From Telmatobacter sp. DSM 110680 (GTDB taxonomy: Bacteria > Acidobacteriota > Terriglobia > Terriglobales > Acidobacteriaceae): a stretch of DNA of 64,000 nucleotides. The position numbers were made by a program, and so were the translations under genes. The stretch spans positions 434,001 through 498,000 of the forward strand of contig NZ_CP121196.1 in the NCBI RefSeq assembly GCF_039994875.1. Direction: 5' to 3'. Positions 16,944 through 25,852 of this stretch are shown here, in pieces; position 1 is the stretch's first letter; each line of letters opens with the position of its first letter. The notes beneath the pieces were generated by a model. That model saw only the letters and a list, made by a program, of their open reading frames with translations, was not told the origin of the DNA and searched no databases.

Positions 16944-18263
16944 TCAATCCACGATGAGGCGAAACGCCTCACCAGCCGCCTCTATCGTCGCCTTGACTTC
17001 CGCATCTCCGTGCGTCGTCCCCAGAAAAGCCGCCTCAAACTGAGATGGCGGCAGCCACACCCCGCGGTCCAGCATGGCCCGATGGAAACGTCCAAACGCC
17101 GCCGTATCCGACTTTGCCGCCTCGTCGTAATTCGTCACCAAGTCACCTTGAAAGAACCACGTCCACATAGCACCTACACGATTCGTCGTCAGCGCCACTC
17201 CGGCCTTCGCGGCCTCAGCCGCGACGCCATCTGCAACAGCCTTCGACGTCGATTCCAAGCGCGCATACACTTCGGCCTTGTGCTCCTGCAAATACCCGAC
17301 CGTAGCGATCCCCGCAGCCATCGCCAGCGGATTACCGCTCAGTGTTCCTGCCTGGTAGACGGGCCCCAGCGGCGCCAGCATATCCATATACCTCTGCTTG
17401 CCGCCAAAGACGCCCACCGGTAATCCCCCGCCCACAATCTTCCCCAGTGTCACCAAGTCAGGGTCGAGTCGGTACAACTCGCATGCGCCGCCCAGCGCCA
17501 CGCGGAATCCCGTCATCACCTCATCCACGATCAGCAATGCGCCTTCGCGCCGCGTCAGTTCGCGCAAAGCTTCGAGATATCCGGGCATAGGTGGAATACA
17601 CCCTGCGTTCCCCACCACGGGTTCCAGAATCACCGCTGCAATTTGATTGGGATGGGCATCAAATGCCGATTCAACAGCCGCCGTATCGTTATACGGCAAT
17701 GCATGCGTAAGCGCGGCAATCTCTTCCGGGACCCCTGCCGAACCCGGAATTCCGAACGTGGCGACGCCCGAACCGGCCTTCACCAGCAGTCCATCCGCAT
17801 GGCCGTGATAGCAGCCTTCAAACTTGATGATGATCTTGCGTCCCGTCGCCGCGCGCGCCAGGCGGATCGCCGACATGGTGGCCTCGGTGCCGGAACTGAC
17901 AAAGCGGATCTTCTCAATGGCCGGATAACACGTAACAATCCGCTCCGCCAGATCTGCCTCGCTCGCCGTCGATGCCCCAAAGCTCGCTGAGTTTCGTGCA
18001 GCCCGCGCAATCGCCTCCACCACGGGCCGAAAAGCGTGCCCCAGGATCATCGGCCCCCATGAACCCACGTAGTCGATGTAGCGATTGCCGTCCGCATCGA
18101 CGACCCATGGGCCTTCCGCCCGCTCCACAAATGGCGGAGCACCCCCCACCGCGCGAAATGCCCGCACTGGCGAATTGACGCCGCCCGGGAAATAACGCTC
18201 AGCGCGCTGTTGCAGTTCATGGGAACGGGTGTGGGTTGGTGTTTTGGTTGTTTCTGAGCTCAT
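16944..18263 (-). CDS. hemL: Glutamate-1-semialdehyde 2,1-aminomutase
   Basis: PLP enzyme converting glutamate-1-semialdehyde into 5-aminolevulinate for heme and tetrapyrrole synthesis by the C5 route. The start is set at the ATG giving MSSETTK, which leaves a normal ~439-residue length; the frame is open for 90 codons upstream, but that part is not family-like. Motifs: [14 protein letters not shown] (~23-36), [17 protein letters not shown] (~121-137), YHGHAD (~152-157), [11 protein letters not shown] (~244-254) and the PLP lysine in [15 protein letters not shown] (Lys ~275). Divergent from purM with ~250 bp between the starts, which must hold both promoters. B12- and cytochrome-using genes elsewhere in the window depend on this pathway. 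Confidence 0.95.
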   Translation of the reverse strand: MSSETTKTPTHTRSHELQQRAERYFPGGVNSPVRAFRAVGGAPPFVERAEGPWVVDADGNRYIDYVGSWGPMILGHAFRPVVEAIARAARNSASFGASTASEADLAERIVTCYPAIEKIRFVSSGTEATMSAIRLARAATGRKIIIKFEGCYHGHADGLLVKAGSGVATFGIPGSAGVPEEIAALTHALPYNDTAAVESAFDAHPNQIAAVILEPVVGNAGCIPPMPGYLEALRELTRREGALLIVDEVMTGFRVALGGACELYRLDPDLVTLGKIVGGGLPVGVFGGKQRYMDMLAPLGPVYQAGTLSGNPLAMAAGIATVGYLQEHKAEVYARLESTSKAVADGVAAEAAKAGVALTTNRVGAMWTWFFQGDLVTNYDEAAKSDTAAFGRFHRAMLDRGVWLPPSQFEAAFLGTTHGDAEVKATIEAAGEAFRLIVD

Positions 18264-18511
18264 CGTGGCTACAGTATAGAAGTCGCGCCATCGACCTGAA
18301 GCGCTCGCTCTCGACCCTTCGCATTTGTCGGAGTTTTGAACAGCAAATCGATTTCCGCCTTCACAGACCCGTGCCGTGAACCCTGCTAGAATCGACCTTT
18401 CCGACGCAGATTTTTTCGGAAAGACATTCCACAGCCCCAGGAATCTGGGGTCCCAAGCGACAAACGGGTGCCCTCTGGGCCGGTCGATGGGGTGGTTAGA
18501 AGGCTGAAATC

Positions 18512-19582
18512 GTGCCCGAAGAATCCAAAGCAAAGCCAGAAACCGTGCAGCAGCGCGGCATTACCTATGCCGACGCCGGGGTCGACATCTCCCGCGGCGA
18601 CCGGGCTAAAGATCGCATCAAATACCTGGCTCAGAAAACCTTTAATCGCAATGTTTTAGGTGGGATCGGGGGCTTTGGGGCGCTCTTTCGGCTCGATCTG
18701 CAGAAGTTCAAAAGTCCTATCCTGGTCAGCTCGGCAGACGGTGTAGGCACGAAGCTCAAAATCGCCTTCGAAATGGGCCTTCACTCCAGCGTCGGCGGAG
18801 ACTTGGTCAACCACTGCGTCAACGACATCGCTGTCCAGGGTGCGACGCCTCTCTTCTTCCTCGACTACTTCGCCAGTGGCAAGCTCGATCCCGAGGTTAC
18901 AGAGACCGTCGTCTCGGGCCTCGCCGAGGCATGCAAAGCTAATGGCTGCGCCCTGATCGGCGGGGAAACTGCGCAGATGCCTGGCTTCTATGCCGACGGT
19001 GAATACGACCTTGCGGGCTTTATTGTCGGTGCCGTCGATCGCGACAAACTGGTAACTGGAGCCGACATCAAGGCTGGCGACGTCCTTGTCGGATTCCCCT
19101 CCACGGGCCTCCACACCAATGGCTATTCGCTCGCTCGCAAACTGATGTTCGACGTGGCTAAATACAAACCAAGCCAATACGTCACCGCCATTAAAGAGAA
19201 AGCGGGCACGGCACTCATGAAGACGCACCGCAGCTATCTGCACGTTACGCAGAAACTGGTTGCGGCCGGAATGACCGCCGGCATGGCTCACATCACGGGC
19301 GGCGGCATTACCGAAAATCTGCCCAGAATTCTGCCCAAGGGGCTGGCGGCGCAAGTTGAACTTGGCTCCTGGCCGGTGCTCCCGATCTTCGACCACCTCC
19401 GGGATCTCGGCCAGGTATCGCAAGACGAGATGATGCGCACCTTCAACATGGGTGTCGGCCTTATCGCCGTCATCCCCGCCGCGAAGTTTACACGCGCCAA
19501 GACTCTGCTCGACCGCGCGGAAGAGAAGTTCTACGTCGTTGGCCGCATTATTAAAGGCGACCACCACGTCCACTACACCTGA
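18512..19582 (+). CDS. purM: Phosphoribosylformylglycinamidine cyclo-ligase
   Basis: Makes aminoimidazole ribotide (AIR) from FGAM with ATP, the fifth step of purine synthesis. The 356-residue protein shows the AIR-synthase signature: [10 protein letters not shown] (~16-25), [16 protein letters not shown] (~69-84), [17 protein letters not shown] (~93-109), [13 protein letters not shown] (~148-160), [13 protein letters not shown] (~199-211) and [16 protein letters not shown] (~260-275). GTG start behind GAAGG. Its stop overlaps the start of a CxxC microprotein (TGATG), with purN following, a small purine operon. Confidence 0.97.
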   Translation: MPEESKAKPETVQQRGITYADAGVDISRGDRAKDRIKYLAQKTFNRNVLGGIGGFGALFRLDLQKFKSPILVSSADGVGTKLKIAFEMGLHSSVGGDLVNHCVNDIAVQGATPLFFLDYFASGKLDPEVTETVVSGLAEACKANGCALIGGETAQMPGFYADGEYDLAGFIVGAVDRDKLVTGADIKAGDVLVGFPSTGLHTNGYSLARKLMFDVAKYKPSQYVTAIKEKAGTALMKTHRSYLHVTQKLVAAGMTAGMAHITGGGITENLPRILPKGLAAQVELGSWPVLPIFDHLRDLGQVSQDEMMRTFNMGVGLIAVIPAAKFTRAKTLLDRAEEKFYVVGRIIKGDHHVHYT

Positions 19583-19698
19583 TGAAATGCGGAATCTGCG
19601 GTACGGAACTCGACCAGCCCACGGCTCCTGAAACGATGGATCGCGGAGTTGACTGCGCTCGCTGCATGGCAGACTTGGGCGATTCCCGATGTATCTGA
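19582..19698 (+). CDS. CxxC microprotein between purM and purN (38 aa)
   Basis: A 38-codon frame whose ATG overlaps the purM stop (TGATG). The peptide begins [10 protein letters not shown] and has a second pair, CARC, at residues 25-28, plus Cys37. The two CxxC pairs form a plausible zinc knuckle. The tight overlap with purM and the non-random Cys spacing support it, but it has no independent ribosome site, and no known family was recognised. It could be a metal-binding regulator or simply a conserved junk frame. Confidence 0.45.
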   Translation: MKCGICGTELDQPTAPETMDRGVDCARCMADLGDSRCI

Positions 19699-19794
19699 TC
19701 GCTGGAGAAACTCGGCGATCCAACCATGCGAACTGAAGTGATGGCTTCTTATGAAGCGCGGCGAGTCAAGCAAGTTTAATCACGGAGAGATTCA

Positions 19795-20442
19795 TTGGCA
19801 GGCTCGAAATCCAAAGCGCCCTTCCGTATAGGCGTATTGCTCTCCGGGCGCGGATCTAACTTTCTCGCCATCGCTAAATCCATCCGGGAAGGCCGACTGT
19901 CCGGCGTTGAAATCGCCATCGTCCTGTCCAACGTCGCCGACGCTCCCGGAATTAGCGCCGCACGGGATCTGAATCTGCCGACCGCCGTCTATGTTTCGAA
20001 AGGACGTCCTCGCGCCGAGCACGACGCCGACCTTATTGGCTCCCTCCGCGAACACAAAATCGATCTCGTCTGCCTCGCCGGCTACATGCGCCTGCTCTCG
20101 CCGGGCTTCATCTCCGCGTTCCCCAACCGCATCCTCAACATCCATCCTTCGCTGTTGCCCGCTTTTCCGGGACTCGACGCGCAGCAGCAAGCTTTCGACT
20201 ATGGTGTCAAAGTTGCCGGCTGCACCGTGCACTTTGTCGATGAGCATCTCGATCACGGAGCTATCATTCTGCAACGCGCCATTCCGGTTTTGGAAACCGA
20301 CGACGCCCACTCTCTCGCTGACCGCATCCTCGCCGAAGAGCACATCGCCTACAGCGAAGCCATCGCCCGCGTCGCCAGCGGGGATTACGAGATGCGGGGC
20401 CGCCGCTACGTCAAGCGCCAACGATTTGACACGGGTAATTAG
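19795..20442 (+). CDS. purN: Phosphoribosylglycinamide formyltransferase
   Basis: Transfers formyl from 10-formyl-tetrahydrofolate to GAR, the third step of purine synthesis. The 215-residue enzyme shows RIGVLLSGRGSNFLAI (~11-26), LAGYMRLLSP (~93-102), RILNIHPSLLPAFPGLDAQQQA (~109-130, with the catalytic Asn/His) and GCTVHFVDEHLDHGAIILQ (~142-160, with the catalytic Asp). The start is TTG with GGAGAG 5-10 nt upstream; no better ATG exists. Operonic with purM. The stop overlaps the convergent DUF711 gene by 4 nt. Confidence 0.96.
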   Translation: MAGSKSKAPFRIGVLLSGRGSNFLAIAKSIREGRLSGVEIAIVLSNVADAPGISAARDLNLPTAVYVSKGRPRAEHDADLIGSLREHKIDLVCLAGYMRLLSPGFISAFPNRILNIHPSLLPAFPGLDAQQQAFDYGVKVAGCTVHFVDEHLDHGAIILQRAIPVLETDDAHSLADRILAEEHIAYSEAIARVASGDYEMRGRRYVKRQRFDTGN

Positions 20443-21686
20443 GGCACCGCATGAATCGTAGTGTTGAAGAGATACGGATCCTGGTACTCCGTCACATCGC
20501 CGGCCTTCTTGCCCGGCACCGGCTGCAACCGCGCTGAGAGTGGCTTGTTCCACTTCAATGCCAGCGAAGCGACATCCGAGTACATTCGCTCCATCTGTTC
20601 GAGGCTCACATCTCCCGGCAGCGGAATCGTATCGAGCCCCGTGCCGCACACCGCCGAATACGCGAGCAGCGAATCCACGTTGAAATCATTTTCGGCCCAG
20701 CGCTGCGCCATCACCTTGTCTTCCATCACGGGCACCATCAGGCCGGAGTATCCAATCTGCTTCACCGGCACCGCCTTTACCGCCGCCGTAATGATTCGCG
20801 CTGCAGTCAGCGTTCCACTCGATCCAAATTTTGCACCGGTAAAATCTTCAATCGCCGTGGCAATCGAAACCTCGCCAAGCGGCGCAGGGGTTGGATCAAA
20901 TCCCACGTACGCCCATCCTGTCTCGGCAGCCACCTTGTTGCCGATGCTCTCCGCCACTCTTGCATGTTTCGTCAGCGCGGCGGTCAGGTCCGTAGTTGCG
21001 GTTTCAGCATTTCCCTTGTCGCGCGTGAACACGTCCGCCACCAGGCCGGCACCTTCAATTCCGATGGCAAACTGCTTGCCTGCGCCCGTGTGAAACGACC
21101 CTGGATAAAAAGGCCCGAGCGGCTTCAGCATCGCTGTCGCCGTAAAGTTGAAGGTCCCTTGTGCATGCGGGCTGTGCTCGGCCACATACTTCACTAGCTC
21201 CGCGGTACGATGAATCGTCTTCCAGTGAATTCCCGACTCATCCGCAATGATCGAACTCGCTTCGATCGTCGGCAGCTTTGAAAGCGCTCGTTCCAGCAGA
21301 TGCATCGTAGCTGGATCGTCGCTGTCGTGCATCATCGCCGGCCCTACGTTGGGAATGAAGTCTTCCTTCACTGACAACGCGTCAAAGCGCGCGAGAAACG
21401 CCAGCGCTTCCTCTTCCGACGCTCCCTTTACAAGCTCGCCAAGAGGCTGAGTCGTAATCCGCACCGACTCCACCTGGTACCCGGCCGCTTCGAATTCGCT
21501 TTTCACCTTTCGTAAGACGGTCAGCGTATCCGCGACCTGCTTTTCGAACTGGCTCCGGTCGAGACGCACAAATCCGGTGATCGCCCGTATCTTTGGATTG
21601 CCCGTAGTAGCGGCGCTCGAAGCACCGGTCTGCGCAAGCATCTGAAACGGCAATAACGCTATAGCGAGAAACACAAGCTGCTTCAT
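20439..21686 (-). CDS. Secreted DUF711-family protein
   Basis: A 415-residue protein of the DUF711/UPF0210 family, whose fold resembles glycyl-radical enzymes but whose reaction is unknown. The start at 21686 gives a clean signal peptide (MKQLVFLAIALLPFQMLAQ), unusual because most DUF711 proteins are cytoplasmic; a further upstream start would bury it. Family strings: IRAITGFVRLDRSQFEKQV, VGPAMMHDSDDPATM, FAIGIEGAGLVADV, GWAYVGFDPTPAPLGEVSIATAIE and YSGLMVPVMEDKVMAQRW. The C-terminal ~35 residues (LSARLQPVPGKKAGDVTEY) look like an extension. AGAGG lies upstream of the ATG. Confidence 0.85.
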   Translation of the reverse strand: MKQLVFLAIALLPFQMLAQTGASSAATTGNPKIRAITGFVRLDRSQFEKQVADTLTVLRKVKSEFEAAGYQVESVRITTQPLGELVKGASEEEALAFLARFDALSVKEDFIPNVGPAMMHDSDDPATMHLLERALSKLPTIEASSIIADESGIHWKTIHRTAELVKYVAEHSPHAQGTFNFTATAMLKPLGPFYPGSFHTGAGKQFAIGIEGAGLVADVFTRDKGNAETATTDLTAALTKHARVAESIGNKVAAETGWAYVGFDPTPAPLGEVSIATAIEDFTGAKFGSSGTLTAARIITAAVKAVPVKQIGYSGLMVPVMEDKVMAQRWAENDFNVDSLLAYSAVCGTGLDTIPLPGDVSLEQMERMYSDVASLALKWNKPLSARLQPVPGKKAGDVTEYQDPYLFNTTIHAVP

Positions 21687-22228
21687 ATGAGCCTCTGGAG
21701 AAGAAGGGGATGGTGAGAACACCAATGTAGCATTCGTCACTTCCGTCTATAGAAAGCTGCCGCCGATCCGCCCTAAGTAGCAGATCTGTTCGGCAAAAAA
21801 CTACTGCTATTTTGCGGATAATTGATGATGTCCGGCGTCAGCTAAGTCAGCAACTTACTTCTCAAAACCGCAAAGTTTCGTTGGAATTGCGAATCTGTAA
21901 AAGCTGAACTCACTTGGGTTCCAGCCGTAGTCTCGTCAAGTCCATGGCCGGACAAAATCTTCTAAGTTGCTCATTTCGCTGCGAAGATTCACCACGCGTT
22001 TTTTGCATGTTATTTCCACGCTCTCTCTAAGATTTAAAACATAGCCAGACAATCCAGCGATTGCCGCGCGAAGCTGTTCGCCGCGAAAGCGCTCGTCTGC
22101 GCCAAGGCGACTTACTCCGAATCTCTCACCGCAACCACGGCTATTTTCGCGAGTGCTGTCGCCGTAACTCACTGTCAGCGGCAGGCTGCGGATTGGCTTG
22201 CCGTTGGCGAGAAAAGGAATTTATCGCC
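21687..22228. other. Intergenic region without a supported gene
   Basis: About 540 bp between the DUF711 gene and the 92-residue protein. The plus strand is open from 22061 into the next gene, but that part is Arg/Cys-rich and not protein-like. A 78-codon minus-strand frame at 21936-22172 has no ribosome site or recognisable domain. Probably promoter-bearing non-coding DNA. Confidence 0.4.
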
Positions 22229-22507
22229 ATGGCAAACATCCTGGTAAATATCGAAAAAGGAATTGAAATCGGAGCTGAGGATGCCCTCAAGTGGCTCGCC
22301 GGCGCCAACAAGGCACTGAAGGCCGCACCGCAAGTTGTGGCCGCACTCGCCACACTGATCGCCGCGGTGGAGAAGCCGATCGCAGAACTCGCCGGCGCCG
22401 CCTCTAACCCGCTGAATATCGCTCTCGATATTCAGACCGCAACGGACCTCAAAGCCGCATGGCCCGAGGTCATCGCGTTTCTCACCAGTCTCGGCGTCAA
22501 ATTTTAA
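22229..22507 (+). CDS. Small alpha-helical hypothetical protein (92 aa)
   Basis: Begins MANILVNIEKGIEIGAEDAL and is almost entirely alpha-helical, rich in Ala, Leu and Ile, with segments like APQVVAALATLIAAVEKPIAELAGAA. It is moderately hydrophobic but without a clear single membrane span or signal peptide. The ATG is preceded by AAAAGGAAT; the frame stays open upstream, but the ATG fits the compositional break. No family recognised. Amphipathic helices could mean a coat, scaffold or holin-like role, but there is no supporting context. Confidence 0.6.
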   Translation: MANILVNIEKGIEIGAEDALKWLAGANKALKAAPQVVAALATLIAAVEKPIAELAGAASNPLNIALDIQTATDLKAAWPEVIAFLTSLGVKF

Positions 22508-22854
22508 CGCTGTGAAACTGTGGAAATGTAAAGCTGTTAAGTTGCAACAACAGCCGGCGCCCCGTCCATCGAGCGCATTCTACTCGGTAGACGGGACCAC
22601 AGACCCCAACGCGCAAACAACGTGGCAGCATTCTCTGCTACTGCCAGTCCAAAAGACCTACTTCCTTGTGAACGGTGATTCGGACAACAATCGCAAACAA
22701 CCAATGTGATCCCACCGAAGTGGAGGGACCTGCGGTCGTTTTTCAACCTCTCAACTCTACGATCGCGATTGATATTACCAAATGGTTATTTCCGAGTAGA
22801 CGGTGATAGGGGAGTAACGAAGCTTGCCCGGCCAGCATGGGAAATTGCATCGCC
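22508..22854. other. Intergenic region with half-copy A of the palindromic repeat
   Basis: About 350 bp with no credible gene. The stretch GTTATTTCCGAGTAGACGGT (about 22785-22804) matches the right arm of the repeat element found complete near 25148 and 25767; the left arm is not recognisable. It lies ~50 bp beyond the stop of the membrane-protein gene on the minus strand. Confidence 0.5.
22784..22807 (-). repeat. Palindromic repeat, half copy A
   Basis: About 24 bp corresponding to the TTCCGAGTAGACGGTGA arm of copy D (roughly 19 of 22 bases equal). The opposite arm is lost or too diverged to recognise. It marks the distal end of the repeat-bounded gene series. Confidence 0.55.
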
Positions 22855-23223
22855 CTAACGGCGCAGGAAGGAAGCGAACACGTAGACGAAAACTGCGACA
22901 AACCCTACGACAAGCAAGCCGAGGAACTTCAGCCTAGATCGAATGCTGAACTCGCTGCTGAAATAGCGTTCGGGATGCGCCGGATCATAACGAATGGGAA
23001 ACGTATCGCGTTCATCGACGTTAAATAGGGAACATCCATCGTCTACCCGGAATTGTCCCGATTGAATTTCACCGCCGTCGGGTGTGTAACAAAAGCCTAT
23101 GGTGGCTTCTGAGGGTCCGCGTTGCCATCTTTCGGGAATGAAGCGGTCGGTCGAGGTCACTGTCGCTGCGGTCTCCGGCCATCTATCAATGCGGCGCATC
23201 CGCCCCAAGAGTTCTTCCAGCAT
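22855..23223 (-). CDS. Small membrane protein with DUF3592-like extracytoplasmic part
   Basis: A 122-residue protein from the ATG at 23223 (MLEELLGRMRRIDRWPETAATV). An ATG further upstream (23277) lies inside repeat copy B, so it is not used here. The WPETAATVTSTDRF opening, the middle TIGFCYTPDGGEIQSG, the DTFPIRYDPAHPERYF segment and a single C-terminal membrane helix (LKFLGLLVVGFVAVFVYVFASF) resemble the DUF3592 layout (WPxxxGxV ... YDPxxPxxS) although with only one helix. Function unknown. It is the last gene of the repeat-bounded series. Confidence 0.65.
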   Translation of the reverse strand: MLEELLGRMRRIDRWPETAATVTSTDRFIPERWQRGPSEATIGFCYTPDGGEIQSGQFRVDDGCSLFNVDERDTFPIRYDPAHPERYFSSEFSIRSRLKFLGLLVVGFVAVFVYVFASFLRR

Positions 23224-23260
23224 TGTGGAAGCAGTATAGATTATCGGTTCCGGCCTGATG

Positions 23261-23312
23261 GTGGGCAATCCGGACATTGCCCGGTTTTGGAGCTCTGGCG
23301 GATCGGCGGTTA
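23261..23312 (-). repeat. Palindromic repeat, copy B (decayed)
   Basis: About 52 bp aligning over its whole length with copy C (GTGGGCAATCCGGACATTGC, then GGTTTTGGAG, then GGATCGGCGGT). The outer ATCCG/CGGAT stem is kept but the inner stem is broken (CTGGC instead of TGTCC). It lies between the 494-residue secreted protein gene and the small membrane protein gene and overlaps the latter's upstream ATG. Confidence 0.7.
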
Positions 23313-23491
23313 TCCAACCGTGACATCGGAAAAAGCGTTCGAGGCATGGATTTTTCTGGGAAAGTCAACCAAATCTCCTATCGATTAAGAAAGGACTTCT
23401 CGCCGCCCACTAACTGTGGTGTGCCGGGCAAGGAGCCTCTGATTGCGCACACAGTGTGGGAACATGCTTCGTCTAAAGCTTGCTCAAACGG

Positions 23492-24976
23492 CTAGGGCTG
23501 TGGCCGCACTGCCTGCAGTTGGTTCCAGTCTCCCGAGAGTTGCCCGTTAGGATTGAAGTTCGGGTCATCGCTCATGATGTATTCGTTTGATCCGTTCAAC
23601 CATGCGTGATTGTATTGGTTGCTAAGCTCCATGGTGGCGCCGGTCGTAGGATTGCGGAACGTCTGCACACCCCGAATACCTTGGTCCGCTCCAAAAGCAG
23701 CGTTTAAGGAACCACGTTGTTGATTGGCTGTGACTTCACTGAGGGTCTGTGCAACCTGGTTTTGAAAATTGGCAATGATCGCGTCGATCTGGGCTTCTTT
23801 TTTCGCTTCTACCTGGTAACGCCAGGCAAGCACTCCGTTCGAATAGGCCTGCCATTTCGCCTCCGGCCGTAGGGAACTGATCATTACTTTGAACAATTTG
23901 TCATTGGCATCGAGTTTACCTTTCGGCGCACTCAAGCCTATGACGTCGATCGCATGGCAATCGTAAAAGGCGCCTCGACCCTGACGAAAAGTCCGGGTTA
24001 AGACGACGAGTGCCACCCAATCCTCCATCTCTTTGCCGTCTTTCTGGAATTCGACGCGTGCGCGAATGGCCTCGGTTCGACTGTCGCCCGCGTTGCCGCC
24101 ATCATCCGGCGGTAACCCCAATTGCCTTCGGGCCATCTGGTTGAGTTCAGGAAACGGCTCAACCGAGACCACGGTACTGCCGTTTGGAAAAAAGGTAAAC
24201 ACCTTTTGGCGAAAATACTCTTCAGCCTTCATGGGCTTCCACACTGGGCACGGCTTGCCCTGAGCGTTGATCTGGCGTCGGCTGGGATCTGTCAGATTGT
24301 GCAACGCTGCGGGATCATCCGCGAATTGCCAACTCAAATCGGGGGCGCCTTGGACGTCGATGGAACCGTCCGCACTTTTGGCCTCCCAGGCCACCGAAAA
24401 AAGGTCGGAAATACATCCCGATTTGGTATTGAATTCTACGTTGCTCTTGAAGTCCCACGTGGAAGGAATCAACAGATCCAGCACTGGCAAGTTCACCGGG
24501 TCCTTGCCATTGCCTAGTTTTGGATCGACGACGGGGGCGATGATTTGGACTTGCTTCATACGCAGGTAGGAGCCGGAGGCCGAATCTGTCGCAGCCGCAG
24601 CCTTTGTCACGGCACCGGCGCTGTGGGACGACCTCGCCGCGGGAGTCGCCACAGGGCCGGCGGCACTGGGCGAGGCGGTCGGGACCACAAGAGCCGGGGT
24701 TTCCGAAGCGGCCGCTGCGCTGGAGGCACTCGGCGCAGAACTATTACTCGGGCCTACCGGCAGCCCGGCGGCCTTTTTGCACTTATCGGACAGTGAGTCC
24801 TTGTGCTCTTTGAGGCAGGCGATGATTCGTCCTCCGCCTGACGGCACATCGGCGCACAGCTTCTGTGCATCCGCTGCGCAGGCGGCACGAATCGCCGCAA
24901 GCTGATCTTGTGCCATCCCCGATTGCGCCGCAACGGCGCAGACAATGACCACTAGAATCAAACGTCTCATGAACAC
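23492..24976 (-). CDS. Secreted protein with an N-terminal cysteine-rich repeat
   Basis: A 494-residue exported protein (the second Met, two codons in, may be the true start). A signal peptide covers ~1-22 (RRLILVVIVCAVAAQSGMAQ). Residues ~25-70 form one cysteine-rich repeat (AACAADAQKLCADV, RIIACLKEHKDSLSDKCKKA), the type seen in Golgi-apparatus-protein-1-like repeats. An Ala/Ser/Pro-rich linker (~72-135) follows, then a large globular part (~140-490) with a paired-Cys region and a final segment rich in Asn, Gly and Trp (LSNQYNHAWLNGSNEYIMS). No enzyme motif recognised. Likely periplasmic, perhaps metal or protein binding. Confidence 0.75.
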   Translation of the reverse strand: MFMRRLILVVIVCAVAAQSGMAQDQLAAIRAACAADAQKLCADVPSGGGRIIACLKEHKDSLSDKCKKAAGLPVGPSNSSAPSASSAAAASETPALVVPTASPSAAGPVATPAARSSHSAGAVTKAAAATDSASGSYLRMKQVQIIAPVVDPKLGNGKDPVNLPVLDLLIPSTWDFKSNVEFNTKSGCISDLFSVAWEAKSADGSIDVQGAPDLSWQFADDPAALHNLTDPSRRQINAQGKPCPVWKPMKAEEYFRQKVFTFFPNGSTVVSVEPFPELNQMARRQLGLPPDDGGNAGDSRTEAIRARVEFQKDGKEMEDWVALVVLTRTFRQGRGAFYDCHAIDVIGLSAPKGKLDANDKLFKVMISSLRPEAKWQAYSNGVLAWRYQVEAKKEAQIDAIIANFQNQVAQTLSEVTANQQRGSLNAAFGADQGIRGVQTFRNPTTGATMELSNQYNHAWLNGSNEYIMSDDPNFNPNGQLSGDWNQLQAVRPQP

Positions 24977-25147
24977 CTCGCTAAGGTGGCGATCGAGAAA
25001 TCGCGTGCCGAATTGCTCGAAAGTCTACCAGACAGGTCAATGAGATCGCTTCAATTGAGTGCATCGCTCCTCGAAAAACATATTGAGGATGTTCATTGAG
25101 CGCGCCACGGACACCTGTGCGTTTTGGTTGAGTTGACTTACATAGAG

Positions 25148-25201
25148 GTGGACAATCCGGACATTACCTGGTTTTGGAGTTCTGTCCGGATCGACGGTGA
25201 C
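25148..25201 (-). repeat. Palindromic repeat, copy C (complete)
   Basis: 54 bp with a perfect 9-bp stem ATCCGGACA (25155-25163) / TGTCCGGAT (25183-25191) around a 19-nt loop. Flanks are GTGGACA on one side and CGACGGTGAC on the other, shared with copy D. It starts 24 bp after the stop of the 157-residue membrane protein gene. Confidence 0.8.
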
Positions 25202-25225
25202 CCGCCCAGAACGCAAGAAAGGCCA

Positions 25226-25699
25226 CTAAGGAAGTGCTTCTCGAACGCGACCGCGCCAGACGATTACGCAAAGAACTAGCCCGCCGATGAAGCCACTCAG
25301 GTACGACATGTTGTGTGCCCAGAGGTCTGCATAGAAGTTGGGCCGGATTCGTTTTGGAATGCCAGTCGCGTAGTACTCCATTCCGAAGCCTTGCAGAAAG
25401 TAACCGCTGATCCCCGCTGCAAGAGAGCACAAAGCCATAATGATCAGGAGCCGGAGAACTTTAGGAGCGAGGTCTGCCACGGAGGCTTTCGGTGTTGATC
25501 CCGCTCGCGCCGAGATTGCGAGCAGAACTCCCAGAAGAAGGCATACCCACCACGTTGCGAGAACGCCCCAACCAAGAGCCAGAAGTGTTGGTGATTGGGT
25601 ATGAAATACGTCTGGATGATAGACGGTAAAGTATTCGACGCAAACGCGAGCCGTCACCTGATCGTGCACCACTCCGTAACAGCGCCAGCAATGGGGCAC
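25226..25699 (-). CDS. Conserved integral membrane protein (157 aa)
   Basis: The N-terminus reads MPHCWRCYGVVHDQVTARVC, then VEYFTVYHPDVFHTQSPTLL, strings I recall from a widespread but uncharacterised membrane-protein family (HDQVTAR...EYFT.GHP). At least three hydrophobic spans follow: ~40-63 (LALGWGVLATWWVCLLLGVLLA), ~83-104 (LRLLIIMALCSLAAGISGYF) and ~132-150 (YLSGFIGGLVLCVIVW). No catalytic motif is known. It stands between repeat copies D (upstream) and C (downstream). Function unknown. Confidence 0.75.
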   Translation of the reverse strand: MPHCWRCYGVVHDQVTARVCVEYFTVYHPDVFHTQSPTLLALGWGVLATWWVCLLLGVLLAISARAGSTPKASVADLAPKVLRLLIIMALCSLAAGISGYFLQGFGMEYYATGIPKRIRPNFYADLWAHNMSYLSGFIGGLVLCVIVWRGRVREALP

Positions 25700-25766
25700 A
25701 TGGCAACGATCTTGAGAGCTTCCATCGCGTTATTCTAAGGTGCATTGGATCGGTTCTGAGCGAGTG

Positions 25767-25820
25767 GTGGACAATCCGGAAGTAATCCTGATTTGGGGCT
25801 ACTTCCGAGTAGACGGTGAC
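25767..25820 (-). repeat. Palindromic repeat, copy D (complete)
   Basis: 54 bp with an 8-bp stem CGGAAGTA (25777-25784) / TACTTCCG (25800-25807) around a 15-nt loop. The stem sequence differs from copy C but pairing is kept, while the flanks GTGGACAATC and GACGGTGAC match. It starts 32 bp after the stop of the 232-residue lipoprotein gene. Confidence 0.8.
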
Positions 25821-25852
25821 ACAACCGCAACCCCCAATTGCCAGCATCGAGC

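Noticed and set aside
18656..19723. 355-codon minus-strand frame opposite purM
   Set aside because: Antisense shadow of a strongly supported purM; composition is not protein-like.
21936..22172. 78-codon minus-strand frame
   Set aside because: No ribosome site, no recognisable family, in an otherwise non-coding gap.
22061..22228. N-terminal extension of the 92-residue helical protein
   Set aside because: Composition changes sharply at the ATG 22229, which has its own ribosome site; the upstream part is Arg/Cys-rich and not protein-like.
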